From positions 124,001-188,000 of the forward strand of contig CALSFV010000033.1 in assembly GCA_943737045.1 (NCBI GenBank): DNA of 64,000 nt. Reading direction: 5' to 3'. Shown in pieces: positions 45,104-60,300 of this stretch. This DNA is from Parapristionchus giblindavisi. Taxonomy: Eukaryota; Nematoda; Chromadorea; Rhabditida; Diplogasteridae. A program made the position numbers and the translations under genes. The notes beneath the pieces are model-generated. The model was given only the letters and a program-made list of their open reading frames with translations. It made no database searches and had not been told where the DNA came from. Position 1 is the first letter of the stretch. Each line of letters opens with the position of its first letter.

Positions 45104-45366
45104 AATTTTTTTTTTTGGAGTTACACTATACCGCTGAGTCGCAGTGTTAGCGCCTCCAATCTATTGGCTGAGAGGGCCTATCCTGGTCTGAAGGACCAGT
45201 GGCCATGGCCTACGATCAAACTGTGCTTGGAGCTCACAGTGGAGGATTTAGATCGTGGTTTTTGACACCACTTCCGAAATTTCTTAACCCCCTCGGTATT
45301 GGGTGGATCTTTCAGGGCGGGGGATCGAACTCGTGATCCTCTGATTATAGGCAGCGCTCACAACCA
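45104..45366 (-). mobile_element. tRNA-derived SINE with poly(A) tail, at the satellite edge
   Basis: On the minus strand it begins GTGGTTGTGAGCGCTGCC (A-box-like), has GAGTTCGATCCCCCG (B box), a ~190 bp body and ends in an A-run (the T-run at 45106-45116). This is a standard Pol III SINE layout. Its 5' end touches the first satellite monomer, so the expected downstream target duplication cannot be seen. Confidence 0.7.
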
Positions 45367-48300
45367 CTCACTGATGGAATAGACGTATCCCTGCGTAGAT
45401 GAGCGACGAATCCACATGTAGGTGAGCCTCGAGAAGTTGGGAAGCAGTAAGACGATCATCGAAGTTGGTGTTCAGCCAATGAGAGAAGAAGAGCGTGTGG
45501 GATGAGACGATAACCTATAATGGAATAATGGCTTATATACTGTAGTGGTGCATGGTGGGTAATACAAGATACCCATGAAAAACACGTGAGCACTAATCTG
45601 TCCACGAAGCCATACCCAGCCGTACAAAGAGTAAACCCGGTGAGCCATATAATTGCTCGGTACCGAGAGTACCCCACGAACGGACATTCCGGGCAATGGA
45701 ATCGAAAGACAGACTAACTAACTAATTTCAGAAAGATCGATACGACTATCGTGGGGGTGGGATACGGTACCTCACTGATGGAATAGACGTATCCCTGCGT
45801 AGATGAGCGACGAATCCACATGTAGGTGAGCCTCGAGAAGTTGGGAAGCAGTAAGACGATCATCGAAGTTGGTGTTCAGCAAATGAGAGAAGAAGAGCGT
45901 GTGGGATGAGACGATAACCTATAATGGAATAATGGCTTATATACTGTAGTGGAGCATGGTGGGTAATACAAGATACCCATGAAAAACACGTGAGCACTAA
46001 TCTGTCCACGAAGCCATACCCAGCCGTACAAAGAGTAAACCCGCTGAGCCATATAATTGCTCGGTACCGGGAGTACCCCACGAACGGACATTCCGGGCTA
46101 TGGAATCGAAAGACAGACTAACTAACTAATTTCAGAAAGATCGATACGACTATCGTGGGGGTGGGATACGGTACCTCACTGATGGAATAGACGTATCCCT
46201 GCGTAGATGAGCGACGAATCCACATGTAGGTGAGCCTCGAGAAGTTGGGAAACAGTAAGACGATCATCGAAGTTGGTGTTCAGCCAATGAGAGAAGAAGA
46301 GCGTGTGGGATGAGACGATAACCTATAATGGAATAATGGCTTATATACTGTAGTGGTGCATGGTGGGTAATACAAGATACCCATGAAAAACACGTGAGCA
46401 CTAATCTGTCCACGAAGCCATACCCAGCCGTACAAAGAGTAAACCCGGTGAGCCATATAATTGCTCGGTACCGGGAGTACCCCACGAACGGACATTCCGG
46501 GCTATGGAATCGAAAGACAGACTAACTAACTAATTTCAGAAAGATCGATACGACTATCGTGGGGGTGGGATACGGTACCTCACTGATGGAATAGACGTAT
46601 CCCTGCGTAGATGAGCGACGAATCCACATGTAGGTGAGCCTCGAGTAGTTGGGAAGCAGTAAGACGATCATCGAAGTTGGTGTTCAGCCAATGAGAGAAG
46701 AAGAGCGTGTGGGATGAGACGATAACCTATAATGGAATAATGGCTTATATACTGTAGTGGTGCATGGTGGGTAATACAAGATACCCATGAAAAACACGTG
46801 AGCACTAATCTGTCCACGAAGCCATACCCAGCCGTACAAAGAGTAAACCCGGTGAGCGATATAATTGCTCGGTACCGGGAGTACCCCACGAACGGACATT
46901 CCGGGCTATGGAATCGAAAGACAGACTAACTAACTAATTTCAGAAAGATCGATACGACTATCGTGGGGGTGGGATACGGTACCTCACTGATGGAATAGAC
47001 GTATCCCTGCGTAGATGAGCGACGAATCCACATGTAGGTGAGCCTCGAGAAGTTGGGAAGCAGTAAGACGATCATCGAAGTTGGTGTTCAGCCAATGAGA
47101 GAAGAAGAGCGTGTGGGATGAGACGATAACCTATAATGGAATAATGGCTTATATACTGTAGTGGTGCATGGTGGGTAATACAAGATACCCATGAAAAACA
47201 CGTGAGCACTAATCTGTCCACGAAGCCATACCCAGCCGTACAAAGAGTAAACCCGGTGAGCCATATAATTGCTCGGTACCGGGAGTACCCCACGAACGGA
47301 CATTCCGGGCTATGGAATCGAAAGACAGACTAACTAACTAATTTCAGAAAGATCGATACGACTATCGTGGGGGTGGGATACGGTACCTCACTGATGGAAT
47401 AGACGTATCCCTGCGTAGATGAGCGACGAATCCACATGTAGGTGAGCCTCGAGAAGTTGGGAAGCAGTAAGACGATCATCGAAGTTGGTGTTCAGCAAAT
47501 GAGAGAAGAAGAGCGTGTGGGATGAGACGATAACCTATAATGGAATAATGGCTTATATACTGTAGTGGTGCATGGTGGGTAATACAAGATACCCATGAAA
47601 AACACGTGAGCACTAATCTGTCCACGAAGCCATACCCAGCCGTACAAAGAGTAAACCCGGTGAGCGATATAATTGCTCGGTACCGGGAGTACCCCACGAA
47701 CGGACATTCCGGGCTATGGAATCGAAAGACAGACTAACTAACTAATTTCAGAAAGATCGATACGACTATCGTGGGGGTGGGATACGGTACCTCACTGATG
47801 GAATAGACGTATCCCTGCGTAGATGAGCGACGAATCCACATGTAGGTGAGCCTCGAGAAGTTGGGAAGCAGTAAGACGATCATCGAAGTTGGTGTTCAGC
47901 AAATGAGAGAAGAAGAGCGTGTGGGATGAGACGATAACCTATAATGGAATAATGGCTTATATACTGTAGTGGAGCATGGTGGGTAATACAAGATACCCAT
48001 GAAAAACACGTGAGCACTAATCTGTCCACGAAGCCATACCCAGCCGTACAAAGAGTAAACCCGGTGAGCCATATAATTGCTCGGTACCGGGAGTACCCCA
48101 CGAACGGACATTCCGGGCTATGGAATCGAAAGACAGACTAACTAACTAATTTCAGAAAGATCGATACGACTATCGTGGGGGTGGGATACGGTACCTCACT
48201 GATGGAATAGACGTATCCCTGCGTAGATGAGCGACGAATCCACATGTAGGTGAGCCTCGAGAAGTTGGGAAACAGTAAGACGATCATCGAAGTTGGTGTT

Positions 48301-51300
48301 CAGCCAATGAGAGAAGAAGAGCGTGTGGGATGAGACGATAACCTATAATGGAATAATGGCTTATATACTGTAGTGGTGCATGGTGGGTAATACAAGATAC
48401 CCATGAAAAACACGTGAGCACTAATCTGTCCACGAAGCCATACCCAGCCGTACAAAGAGTAAACCCGGTGAGCCATATAATTGCTCGGTACCGGGAGTAC
48501 CCCACGAACGGACATTCCGGGCTATGGAATCGAAAGACAGACTAACTAACTAATTTCAGAAAGATCGATACGACTATCGTGGGGGTGGGATACGGTACCT
48601 CACTGATGGAATAGACGTATCCCTGCGTAGATGAGCGACGAATCCACATGTAGGTGAGCCTCGAGTAGTTGGGAAGCAGTAAGACGATCATCGAAGTTGG
48701 TGTTCAGCCAATGAGAGAAGAAGAGCGTGTGGGATGAGACGATAACCTATAATGGAATAATGGCTTATATACTGTAGTGGTGCATGGTGGGTAATACAAG
48801 ATACCCATGAAAAACACGTGAGCACTAATCTGTCCACGAAGCCATACCCAGCCGTACAAAGAGTAAACCCGGTGAGCCATATAATTGCTCGGTACCGAGA
48901 GTACCCCACGAACGGACATTCCGGGCTATGGAATCGAAAGACAGACTAACTAACTAACTAACTAACTAATTTCAGAAAGATCGATACGACTATCGTGGGG
49001 GTGGGATACGGTACCTCACTGATGGAATAGACGTATCCCTGCGTAGATGAGCGACGAATCCACATGTAGGTGAGCCTCGAGAAGTTGGGAAGCAGTAAGA
49101 CGATCATCGAAGTTGGTGTTCAGCCAATGAGAGAAGAAGAGCGTGTGGGATGAGACGATAACCTATAATGGAATAATGGCTTATATACTGTAGTGGTGCA
49201 TGGTGGGTAATACAAGATACCCATGAAAAACACGTGAGCACTAATCTGTCCACGAAGCCATACCCAGCCGTACAAAGAGTATACCCGGTGAGCGATATAA
49301 TTGCTCGGTACCGGGAGTACCCCACGAACGGACATTCCGGGCTATGGAATCGAAAGACAGACTAACTAACTAATTTCAGAAAGATCGATACGACTATCGT
49401 GGGGGTGGGATACGGTACCTCACTGATGGAATAGACGTATCCCTGCGTAGATGAGCGACGAATCCACATGTAGGTGAGCCTCGAGAAGTTGGGAAGCAGT
49501 AAGACGATCATCGAAGTTGGTGTTCAGCAAATGAGAGAAGAAGAGCGTGTGGGATGAGACGATAACCTATAATGGAATAATGGCTTATATACTGTAGTGG
49601 TGCATGGTGGGTAATACAAGATACCCATGAAAAACACGTGAGCACTAATCTGTCCACGAAGCCATACCCAGCCGTACAAAGAGTAAACCCGGTGAGCGAT
49701 ATAATTGCTCGGTACCGGGAGTACCCCACGAACGGACATTCCGGGCTATGGAATCGAAAGACAGACTAACTAACTAATTTCAGAAAGATCGATACGACTA
49801 TCGTGGGGGTGGGATACGGTACCTCACTGATGGAATAGACGTATCCCTGCGTAGATGAGCGACGAATCCACATGTAGGTGAGCCTCGAGAAGTTGGGAAA
49901 CAGTAAGACGATCATCGAAGTTGGTGTTCAGCCAATGAGAGAAGAAGAGCGTGTGGGATGAGACGATAACCTATAATGGAATAATGGCTTATATACTGTA
50001 GTGGTGCATGGTGGGTAATACAAGATACCCATGAAAAACACGTGAGCACTAATCTGTCCACGAAGCCATACCCAGCCGTACAAAGAGTAAACCCGGTGAG
50101 CCATATAATTGCTCGGTACCGAGAGTACCCCACGAACGGACATTCCGGGCTATGGAATCGAAAGACAGACTAACTAACTAACTAACTAACTAATTTCAGA
50201 AAGATCGATACGACTATCGTGGGGGTGGGATACGGTACCTCACTGATGGAATAGACGTATCCCTGCGTAGATGAGCGACGAATCCACATGTAGGTGAGCC
50301 TCGAGAAGTTGGGAAGCAGTAAGACGATCATCGAAGTTGGTGTTCAGCCAATGAGAGAAGAAGAGCGTGTGGGATGAGACGATAACCTATAATGGAATAA
50401 TGGCTTATATACTGTAGTGGTGCATGGTGGGTAATACAAGATACCCATGAAAAACACGTGAGCACTAATCTGTCCACGAAGCCATACCCAGCCGTACAAA
50501 GAGTATACCCGGTGAGCGATATAATTGCTCGGTACCGGGAGTACCCCACGAACGGACATTCCGGGCTATGGAATCGAAAGACAGACTAACTAACTAATTT
50601 CAGAAAGATCGATACGACTATCGTGGGGGTGGGATACGGTACCTCACTGATGGAATAGACGTATCCCTGCGTAGATGAGCGACGAATCCACATGTAGGTG
50701 AGCCTCGAGAAGTTGGGAAGCAGTAAGACGATCATCGAAGTTGGTGTTCAGCAAATGAGAGAAGAAGAGCGTGTGGGATGAGACGATAACCTATAATGGA
50801 ATAATGGCTTATATACTGTAGTGGTGCATGGTGGGTAATACAAGATACCCATGAAAAACACGTGAGCACTAATCTGTCCACGAAGCCATACCCAGCCGTA
50901 CAAAGAGTAAACCCGGTGAGCGATATAATTGCTCGGTACCGGGAGTACCCCACGAACGGACATTCCGGGCTATGGAATCGAAAGACAGACTAACTAACTA
51001 ATTTCAGAAAGATCGATACGACTATCGTGGGGGTGGGATACGGTACCTCACTGATGGAATAGACGTATCCCTGCGTAGATGAGCGACGAATCCACATGTA
51101 GGTGAGCCTCGAGAAGTTGGGAAACAGTAAGACGATCATCGAAGTTGGTGTTCAGCCAATGAGAGAAGAAGAGCGTGTGGGATGAGACGATAACCTATAA
51201 TGGAATAATGGCTTATATACTGTAGTGGTGCATGGTGGGTAATACAAGATACCCATGAAAAACACGTGAGCACTAATCTGTCCACGAAGCCATACCCAGC

Positions 51301-54300
51301 CGTACAAAGAGTAAACCCGGTGAGCCATATAATTGCTCGGTACCGGGAGTACCCCACGAACGGACATTCCGGGCTATGGAATCGAAAGACAGACTAACTA
51401 ACTAATTTCAGAAAGATCGATACGACTATCGTGGGGGTGGGATACGGTACCTCACTGATGGAATAGACGTATCCCTGCGTAGATGAGCGACGAATCCACA
51501 TGTAGGTGAGCCTCGAGAAGTTGGGAAGCAGTAAGACGATCATCGAAGTTGGTGTTCAGCAAATGAGAGAAGAAGAGCGTGTGGGATGAGACGATAACCT
51601 ATAATGGAATAATGGCTTATATACTGTAGTGGTGCATGGTGGGTAATACAAGATACCCATGAAAAACACGTGAGCACTAATCTGTCCACGAAGCCATACC
51701 CAGCCGTACAAAGAGTAAACCCGGTGAGCGATATAATTGCTCGGTACCGGGAGTACCCCACGAACGGACATTCCGGGCTATGGAATCGAAAGACAGACTA
51801 ACTAACTAATTTCAGAAAGATCGATACGACTATCGTGGGGGTGGGATACGGTACCTCACTGATTGAATAGACGTATCCCTGCGTAGATGAGCGACGAATC
51901 CACATGTAGGTGAGCCTCGAGAAGTTGGGAAGCAGTAAGACGATCATCGAAGTTGGTGTTCAGCCAATGAGAGAAGAAGAGCGTGTGGGATGAGACGATA
52001 ACCTATAATGGAATAATGGCTTATATACTGTAGTGGTGCATGGTGGGTAATACAAGATACCCATGAAAAACACGTGAGCACTAATCTGTCCACGAAGCCA
52101 TACCCAGCCGTACAAAGAGTAAACCCGGTGAGCGATATAATTGCTCGGTACCGGGAGTACCCCACGAACGGACATTCCGGGCTATGGAATCGAAAGACAG
52201 ACTAACTAACTAATTTCAGAAAGATCGATACGACTATCGTGGGGGTGGGATACGGTACCTCACTGATGGAATAGACGTATCCCTGCGTAGATGAGCGACG
52301 AATCCACATGTAGGTGAGCCTCGAGAAGTTGGGAAGCAGTAAGACGATCATCGAAGTTGGTGTTCAGCCAATGAGAGAAGAAGAGCGTGTGGGATGAGAC
52401 GATAACCTATAATGGAATAATGGCTTATATACTGTAGTGGTGCATGGTGGGTAATACAAGATACCCATGAAAAACACGTGAGCACTAATCTGTCCACGAA
52501 GCCATACCCAGCCGTACAAAGAGTAAACCCGGTGAGCCATATAATTGCTCGGTACCGGGAGTACCCCACGAACGGACATTCCGGGCTATGGAATCGAAAG
52601 ACAGACTAACTAACTAATTTCAGAAAGATCGATACGACTATCGTGGGGGTGGGATACGGTACCTCACTGATGGAATAGACGTATCCCTGCGTAGATGAGC
52701 GACGAATCCACATGTAGGTGAGCCTCGAGAAGTTGGGAAGCAGTAAGACGATCATCGAAGTTGGTGTTCAGCAAATGAGAGAAGAAGAGCGTGTGGGATG
52801 AGACGATAACCTATAATGGAATAATGGCTTATATACTGTAGTGGTGCATGGTGGGTAATACAAGATACCCATGAAAAACACGTGAGCACTAATCTGTCCA
52901 CGAAGCCATACCCAGCCGTACAAAGAGTAAACCCGGTGAGCGATATAATTGCTCGGTACCGGGAGTACCCCACGAACGGACATTCCGGGCTATGGAATCG
53001 AAAGACAGACTAACTAACTAATTTCAGAAAGATCGATACGACTATCGTGGGGGTGGGATACGGTACCTCACTGATGGAATAGACGTATCCCTGCGTAGAT
53101 GAGCGACGAATCCACATGTAGGTGAGCCTCGAGAAGTTGGGAAGCAGTAAGACGATCATCGAAGTTGGTGTTCAGCCAATGAGAGAAGAAGAGCGTGTGG
53201 GATGAGACGATAACCTATAATGGAATAATGGCTTATATACTGTAGTGGTGCATGGTGGGTAATACAAGATACCCATGAAAAACACGTGAGCACTAATCTG
53301 TCCACGAAGCCATACCCAGCCGTACAAAGAGTAAACCCGGTGAGCCATATAATTGCTCGGTACCGAGAGTACCCCACGAACGGACATTCCGGGCAATGGA
53401 ATCGAAAGACAGACTAACTAACTAATTTCAGAAAGATCGATACGACTATCGTGGGGGGTGGGATACGGTACCTCACTGATGGAATAGACGTATCCCTGCG
53501 TAGATGAGCGACGAATCCACATGTAGGTGAGCCTCGAGAAGTTGGGAAGCAGTAAGACGATCATCGAAGTTGGTGTTCAGCCAATGAGAGAAGAAGAGCG
53601 TGTGGGATGAGACGATAACCTATAATGGAATAATGGCTTATATACTGTAGCGGTGCATGGTGGGTAATACAAGATACCCATGAAAAACACGTGAGCACTA
53701 ATCTGTCCACGAAGCCATACCCAGCCGTACAAAGAGTAAACCCGGTGAGCCATATAATTGCTCGGTACCGGGAGTACCCCACGAACGGACATTTCGGGCT
53801 ATGGAATCGAAAGACAGACTAACTAACTAATTTCAGAAAGATCGATACGACTATCGTGGGGGTGGGATACGGTACCTCACTGATGGAATAGACGTATCCC
53901 TGCGTAGATGAGCGACGAATCCACATGTAGGTGAGCCTCGAGAAGTTGGGAAGCAGTAAGACGATCATCGAAGTTGGTGTTCAGCCAATGAGAGAAGAAG
54001 AGCGTGTGGGATGAGACGATAACCTATAATGGAATAATGGCTTATATACTGTAGTGGTGCATGGTGGGTAATACAAGATACCCATGAAAAACACGTGAGC
54101 ACTAATCTGTCCACGAAGCCATACCCAGCCGTACAAAGAGTAAACCCGGTGAGCCATATAATTGCTCGGTACCGGGAGTACCCCACGAACGGACATTCCG
54201 GGCTATGGAATCGAAAGACAGACTAACTAACTAATTTCAGAAAGATCGATACGACTATCGTGGGGGTGGGATACGGTACCTCACTGATGGAATAGACGTA

Positions 54301-57300
54301 TCCCTGCGTAGATGAGCGACGAATCCACATGTAGGTGAGCCTCGAGAAGTTGGGAAGCAGTAAGACGATCATCGAAGTTGGTGTTCAGCCAATGAGAGAA
54401 GAAGAGCGTGTGGGATGAGACGATAACCTATAATGGAATAATGGCTTATATACTGTAGTGGTGCATGGTGGGTAATACAAGATACCCATGAAAAACACGT
54501 GAGCACTAATCTGTCCACGAAGCCATACCCAGCCGTACAAAGAGTAAACCCGGTGAGCCATATAATTGCTCGGTACCGAGAGTACCCCACGAACGGACAT
54601 TCCGGGCTATGGAATCGAAAGACAGACTAACTAACTAATTTCAGAAAGATCGATACGACTATCGTGGGGGGTGGGATACGGTACCTCACTGATGGAATAG
54701 ACGTATCCCTGCGTAGATGAGCGACGAATCCACATGTAGGTGAGCCTCGAGAAGTTGGGAAGCAGTAAGACGATCATCGAAGTTGGTGTTCAGCCAATGA
54801 GAGAAGAAGAGCGTGTGGGATGAGACGATAACCTATAATGGAATAATGGCTTATATACTGTAGCGGTGCATGGTGGGTAATACAAGATACCCATGAAAAA
54901 CACGTGAGCACTAATCTGTCCACGAAGCCATACCCAGCCGTACAAAGAGTAAACCCGGTGAGCCATATAATTGCTCGGTACCGGGAGTACCCCACGAACG
55001 GACATTTCGGGCTATGGAATCGAAAGACAGACTAACTAACTAATTTCAGAAAGATCGATACGACTATCGTGGGGGTGGGATACGGTACCTCACTGATGGA
55101 ATAGACGTATCCCTGCGTAGATGAGCGACGAATCCACATGTAGGTGAGCCTCGAGAAGTTGGGAAGCAGTAAGACGATCATCGAAGTTGGTGTTCAGCCA
55201 ATGAGAGAAGAAGAGCGTGTGGGATGAGACGATAACCTATAATGGAATAATGGCTTATATACTGTAGTGGTGCATGGTGGGTAATACAAGATACCCATGA
55301 AAAACACGTGAGCACTAATCTGTCCACGAAGCCATACCCAGCCGTACAAAGAGTAAACCCGGTGAGCCATATAATTGCTCGGTACCGGGAGTACCCCACG
55401 AACGGACATTCCGGGCTATGGAATCGAAAGACAGACTAACTAACTAATTTCAGAAAGATCGATACGACTATCGTGGGGGTGGGATACGGTACCTCACTGA
55501 TGGAATAGACGTATCCCTGCGTAGATGAGCGACGAATCCACATGTAGGTGAGCCTCGAGAAGTTGGGAAGCAGTAAGACGATCATCGAAGTTGGTGTTCA
55601 GCCAATGAGAGAAGAAGAGCGTGTGGGATGAGACGATAACCTATAATGGAATAATGGCTTATATACTGTAGTGGTGCATGGTGGGTAATACAAGATACCC
55701 ATGAAAAACACGTGAGCACTAATCTGTCCACGAAGCCATACCCAGCCGTACAAAGAGTAAACCCGGTGAGCCATATAATTGCTCGGTACCGAGAGTACCC
55801 CACGAACGGACATTCCGGGCTATGGAATCGAAAGACAGACTAACTAACTAACTAACTAACTAATTTCAGAAAGATCGATACGACTATCGTGGGGGTGGGA
55901 TACGGTACCTCACTGATGGAATAGACGTATCCCTGCGTAGATGAGCGACGAATCCACATGTAGGTGAGCCTCGAGAAGTTGGGAAGCAGTAAGACGATCA
56001 TCGAAGTTGGTGTTCAGCCAATGAGAGAAGAAGAGCGTGTGGGATGAGACGATAACCTATAATGGAATAATGGCTTATATACTGTAGTGGTGCATGGTGG
56101 GTAATACAAGATACCCATGAAAAACACGTGAGCACTAATCTGTCCACGAAGCCATACCCAGCCGTACAAAGAGTAAACCCGGTGAGCGATATAATTGCTC
56201 GGTACCGGGAGTACCCCACGAACGGACATTCCGGGCTATGGAATCGAAAGACAGACTAACTAACTAATTTCAGAAAGATCGATACGTCTATCGTGGGGGT
56301 GGGATACGGTACCTCACTGATGGAATAGACGTATCCCTGCGTAGATGAGCGACGAATCCACATGTAGGTGAGCCTCGAGAAGTTGGGAAGCAGTAAGACG
56401 ATCATCGAAGTTGGTGTTCAGCAAATGAGAGAAGAAGAGCGTGTGGGATGAGACGATAACCTATAATGGAATAATGGCTTATATACTGTAGTGGTGCATG
56501 GTGGGTAATACAAGATACCCATGAAAAACACGTGAGCACTAATCTGTCCACGAAGCCATACCCAGCCGTACAAAGAGTAAACCCGGTGAGCGATATAATT
56601 GCTCGGTACCGGGAGTACCCCACGAACGGACATTCCGGGCTATGGAATCGAAAGACAGACTAACTAACTAATTTCAGAAAGATCGATACGACTATCGTGG
56701 GGGTGGGATACGGTACCTCACTGATGGAATAGACGTATCCCTGCGTAGATGAGCGACGAATCCACATGTAGGTGAGCCTCGAGAAGTTGGGAAACAGTAA
56801 GACGATCATCGAAGTTGGTGTTCAGCCAATGAGAGAAGAAGAGCGTGTGGGATGAGACGATAACCTATAATGGAATAATGGCTTATATACTGTAGTGGTG
56901 CATGGTGGGTAATACAAGATACCCATGAAAAACACGTGAGCACTAATCTGTCCACGAAGCCATACCCAGCCGTACAAAGAGTAAACCCGGTGAGCCATAT
57001 AATTGCTCGGTACCGGGAGTACCCCACGAACGGACATTCCGGGCTATGGAATCGAAAGACAGACTAACTAACTAACTAACTAACTAATTTCAGAAAGATC
57101 GATACGACTATCGTGGGGGTGGGATACGGTACCTCACTGATGGAATAGACGTATCCCTGCGTAGATGAGCGACGAATCCACATGTAGGTGAGCCTCGAGA
57201 AGTTGGGAAGCAGTAAGACGATCATCGAAGTTGGTGTTCAGCCAATGAGAGAAGAAGAGCGTGTGGGATGAGACGATAACCTATAATGGAATAATGGCTT

Positions 57301-60300
57301 ATATACTGTAGTGGTGCATGGTGGGTAATACAAGATACCCATGAAAAACACGTGAGCACTAATCTGTCCACGAAGCCATACCCAGCCGTACAAAGAGTAA
57401 ACCCGGTGAGCGATATAATTGCTCGGTACCGGGAGTACCCCACGAACGGACATTCCGGGCTATGGAATCGAAAGACAGACTAACTAACTAATTTCAGAAA
57501 GATCGATACGACTATCGTGGGGGTGGGATACGGTACCTCACTGATGGAATAGACGTATCCCTGCGTAGATGAGCGACGAATCCACATGTAGGTGAGCCTC
57601 GAGAAGTTGGGAAGCAGTAAGACGATCATCGAAGTTGGTGTTCAGCAAATGAGAGAAGAAGAGCGTGTGGGATGAGACGATAACCTATAATGGAATAATG
57701 GCTTATATACTGTAGTGGTGCATGGTGGGTAATACAAGATACCCATGAAAAACACGTGAGCACTAATCTGTCCACGAAGCCATACCCAGCCGTACAAAGA
57801 GTAAACCCGGTGAGCGATATAATTGCTCGGTACCGGGAGTACCCCACGAACGGACATTCCGGGCTATGGAATCGAAAGACAGACTAACTAACTAATTTCA
57901 GAAAGATCGATACGACTATCGTGGGGGTGGGATACGGTACCTCACTGATGGAATAGACGTATCCCTGCGTAGATGAGCGACGAATCCACATGTAGGTGAG
58001 CCTCGAGAAGTTGGGAAGCAGTAAGACGATCATCGAAGTTGGTGTTCAGCAAATGAGAGAAGAAGAGCGTGTGGGATGAGACGATAACCTATAATGGAAT
58101 AATGGCTTATATACTGTAGTGGTGCATGGTGGGTAATACAAGATACCCATGAAAAACACGTGAGCACTAATCTGTCCACGAAGCCATACCCAGCCGTACA
58201 AAGAGTAAACCCGGTGAGCGATATAATTGCTCGGTACCGGGAGTACCCCACGAACGGACATTCCGGGCTATGGAATCGAAAGACAGACTAACTAACTAAT
58301 TTCAGAAAGATCGATACGACTATCGTGGGGGTGGGATACGGTACCTCACTGATGGAATAGACGTATCCCTGCGTAGATGAGCGACGAATCCACATGTAGG
58401 TGAGCCTCGAGAAGTTGGGAAGCAGTAAGACGATCATCGAAGTTGGTGTTCAGCCAATGAGAGAAGAAGAGCGTGTGGGATGAGACGATAACCTATAATG
58501 GAATAATGGCTTATATACTGTAGTGGTGCATGGTGGGTAATACAAGATACCCATGAAAAACACGTGAGCACTAATCTGTCCACGAAGCCATACCCAGCCG
58601 TACAAAGAGTAAACCCGGTGAGCCATATAATTGCTCGGTACCGGGAGTACCCCACGAACGGACATTCCGGGCTATGGAATCGAAAGACAGACTAACTAAC
58701 TAACTAACTAACTAATTTCAGAAAGATCGATACGACTATCGTGGGGGTGGGATACGGTACCTCACTGATGGAATAGATGTATCCCTGCGTAGATGAGCGA
58801 CGAATCCACATGTAGGTGAGCCTCGAGAAGTTGGGAAGCAGTAAGACGATCATCGAAGTTGGTGTTCAGCCAATGAGAGAAGAAGAGCGTGTGGGATGAG
58901 ACGATAACCTATAATGGAATAATGGCTTATATACTGTAGTGGTGCATGGTGGGTAATACAAGATACCCATGAAAAACACGTGAGCACTAATCTGTCCACG
59001 AAGCCATACCCAGCCGTACAAAGAGTAAACCCGGTGAGCGATATAATTGCTCGGTACCGGGAGTACCCCACGAACGGACATTCCGGGCTATGGAATCGAA
59101 AGACAGACTAACTAACTAATTTCAGAAAGATCGATACGACTATCGTGGGGGTGGGATACGGTACCTCACTGATGGAATAGACGTATCCCTGCGTAGATGA
59201 GCGACGAATCCACATGTAGGTGAGCCTCGAGAAGTTGGGAAGCAGTAAGACGATCATCGAAGTTGGTGTTCAGCAAATGAGAGAAGAAGAGCGTGTGGGA
59301 TGAGACGATAACCTATAATGGAATAATGGCTTATATACTGTAGTGGTGCATGGTGGGTAATACAAGATACCCATGAAAAACACGTGAGCACTAATCTGTC
59401 CACGAAGCCATACCCAGCCGTACAAAGAGTAAACCCGGTGAGCGATATAATTGCTCGGTACCGGGAGTACCCCACGAACGGACATTCCGGGCTATGGAAT
59501 CGAAAGACAGACTAACTAACTAATTTCAGAAAGATCGATACGACTATCGTGGGGGTGGGATACGGTACCTCACTGATGGAATAGACGTATCCCTGCGTAG
59601 ATGAGCGACGAATCCACATGTAGGTGAGCCTCGAGAAGTTGGGAAGCAGTAAGACGATCATCGAAGTTGGTGTTCAGCAAATGAGAGAAGAAGAGCGTGT
59701 GGGATGAGACGATAACCTATAATGGAATAATGGCTTATATACTGTAGTGGTGCATGGTGGGTAATACAAGATACCCATGAAAAACACGTGAGCACTAATC
59801 TGTCCACGAAGCCATACCCAGCCGTACAAAGAGTAAACCCGGTGAGCCATATAATTGCTCGGTACCGGGAGTACCCCACGAACGGACATTCCGGGCTATG
59901 GAATCGAAAGACAGACTAACTAACTAATTTCAGAAAGATCGATACGACTATCGTGGGGGTGGGATACGGTACCTCACTGATGGAATAGACGTATCCCTGC
60001 GTAGATGAGCGACGAATCCACATGTAGGTGAGCCTCGAGAAGTTGGGAAGCAGTAAGACGATCATCGAAGTTGGTGTTCAGCCAATGAGAGAAGAAGAGC
60101 GTGTGGGATGAGACGATAACCTATAATGGAATAATGGCTTATATACTGTAGTGGTGCATGGTGGGTAATACAAGATACCCATGAAAAACACGTGAGCACT
60201 AATCTGTCCACGAAGCCATACCCAGCCGTACAAAGAGTAAACCCGGTGAGCCATATAATTGCTCGGTACCGAGAGTACCCCACGAACGGACATTCCGGGC

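Larger units (their letters stand above)
43629..45105. mobile_element. Fold-back element, ~180 bp arms, containing nested insertions
   Basis: The left arm 43629-43810 (TTGGTATGAGCATCAC at its outer end, TTGTATTTTTTCCCA at its inner end) is inverted at 44924-45105. Both carry TCGACTTTTCCA/TGGAAAAGTCGA and AAGACGCTAAATGACTGTAA. The 1.1 kb inside holds a tRNA-like block and another MITE; a SINE abuts the outer end of the right arm. Confidence 0.75.
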
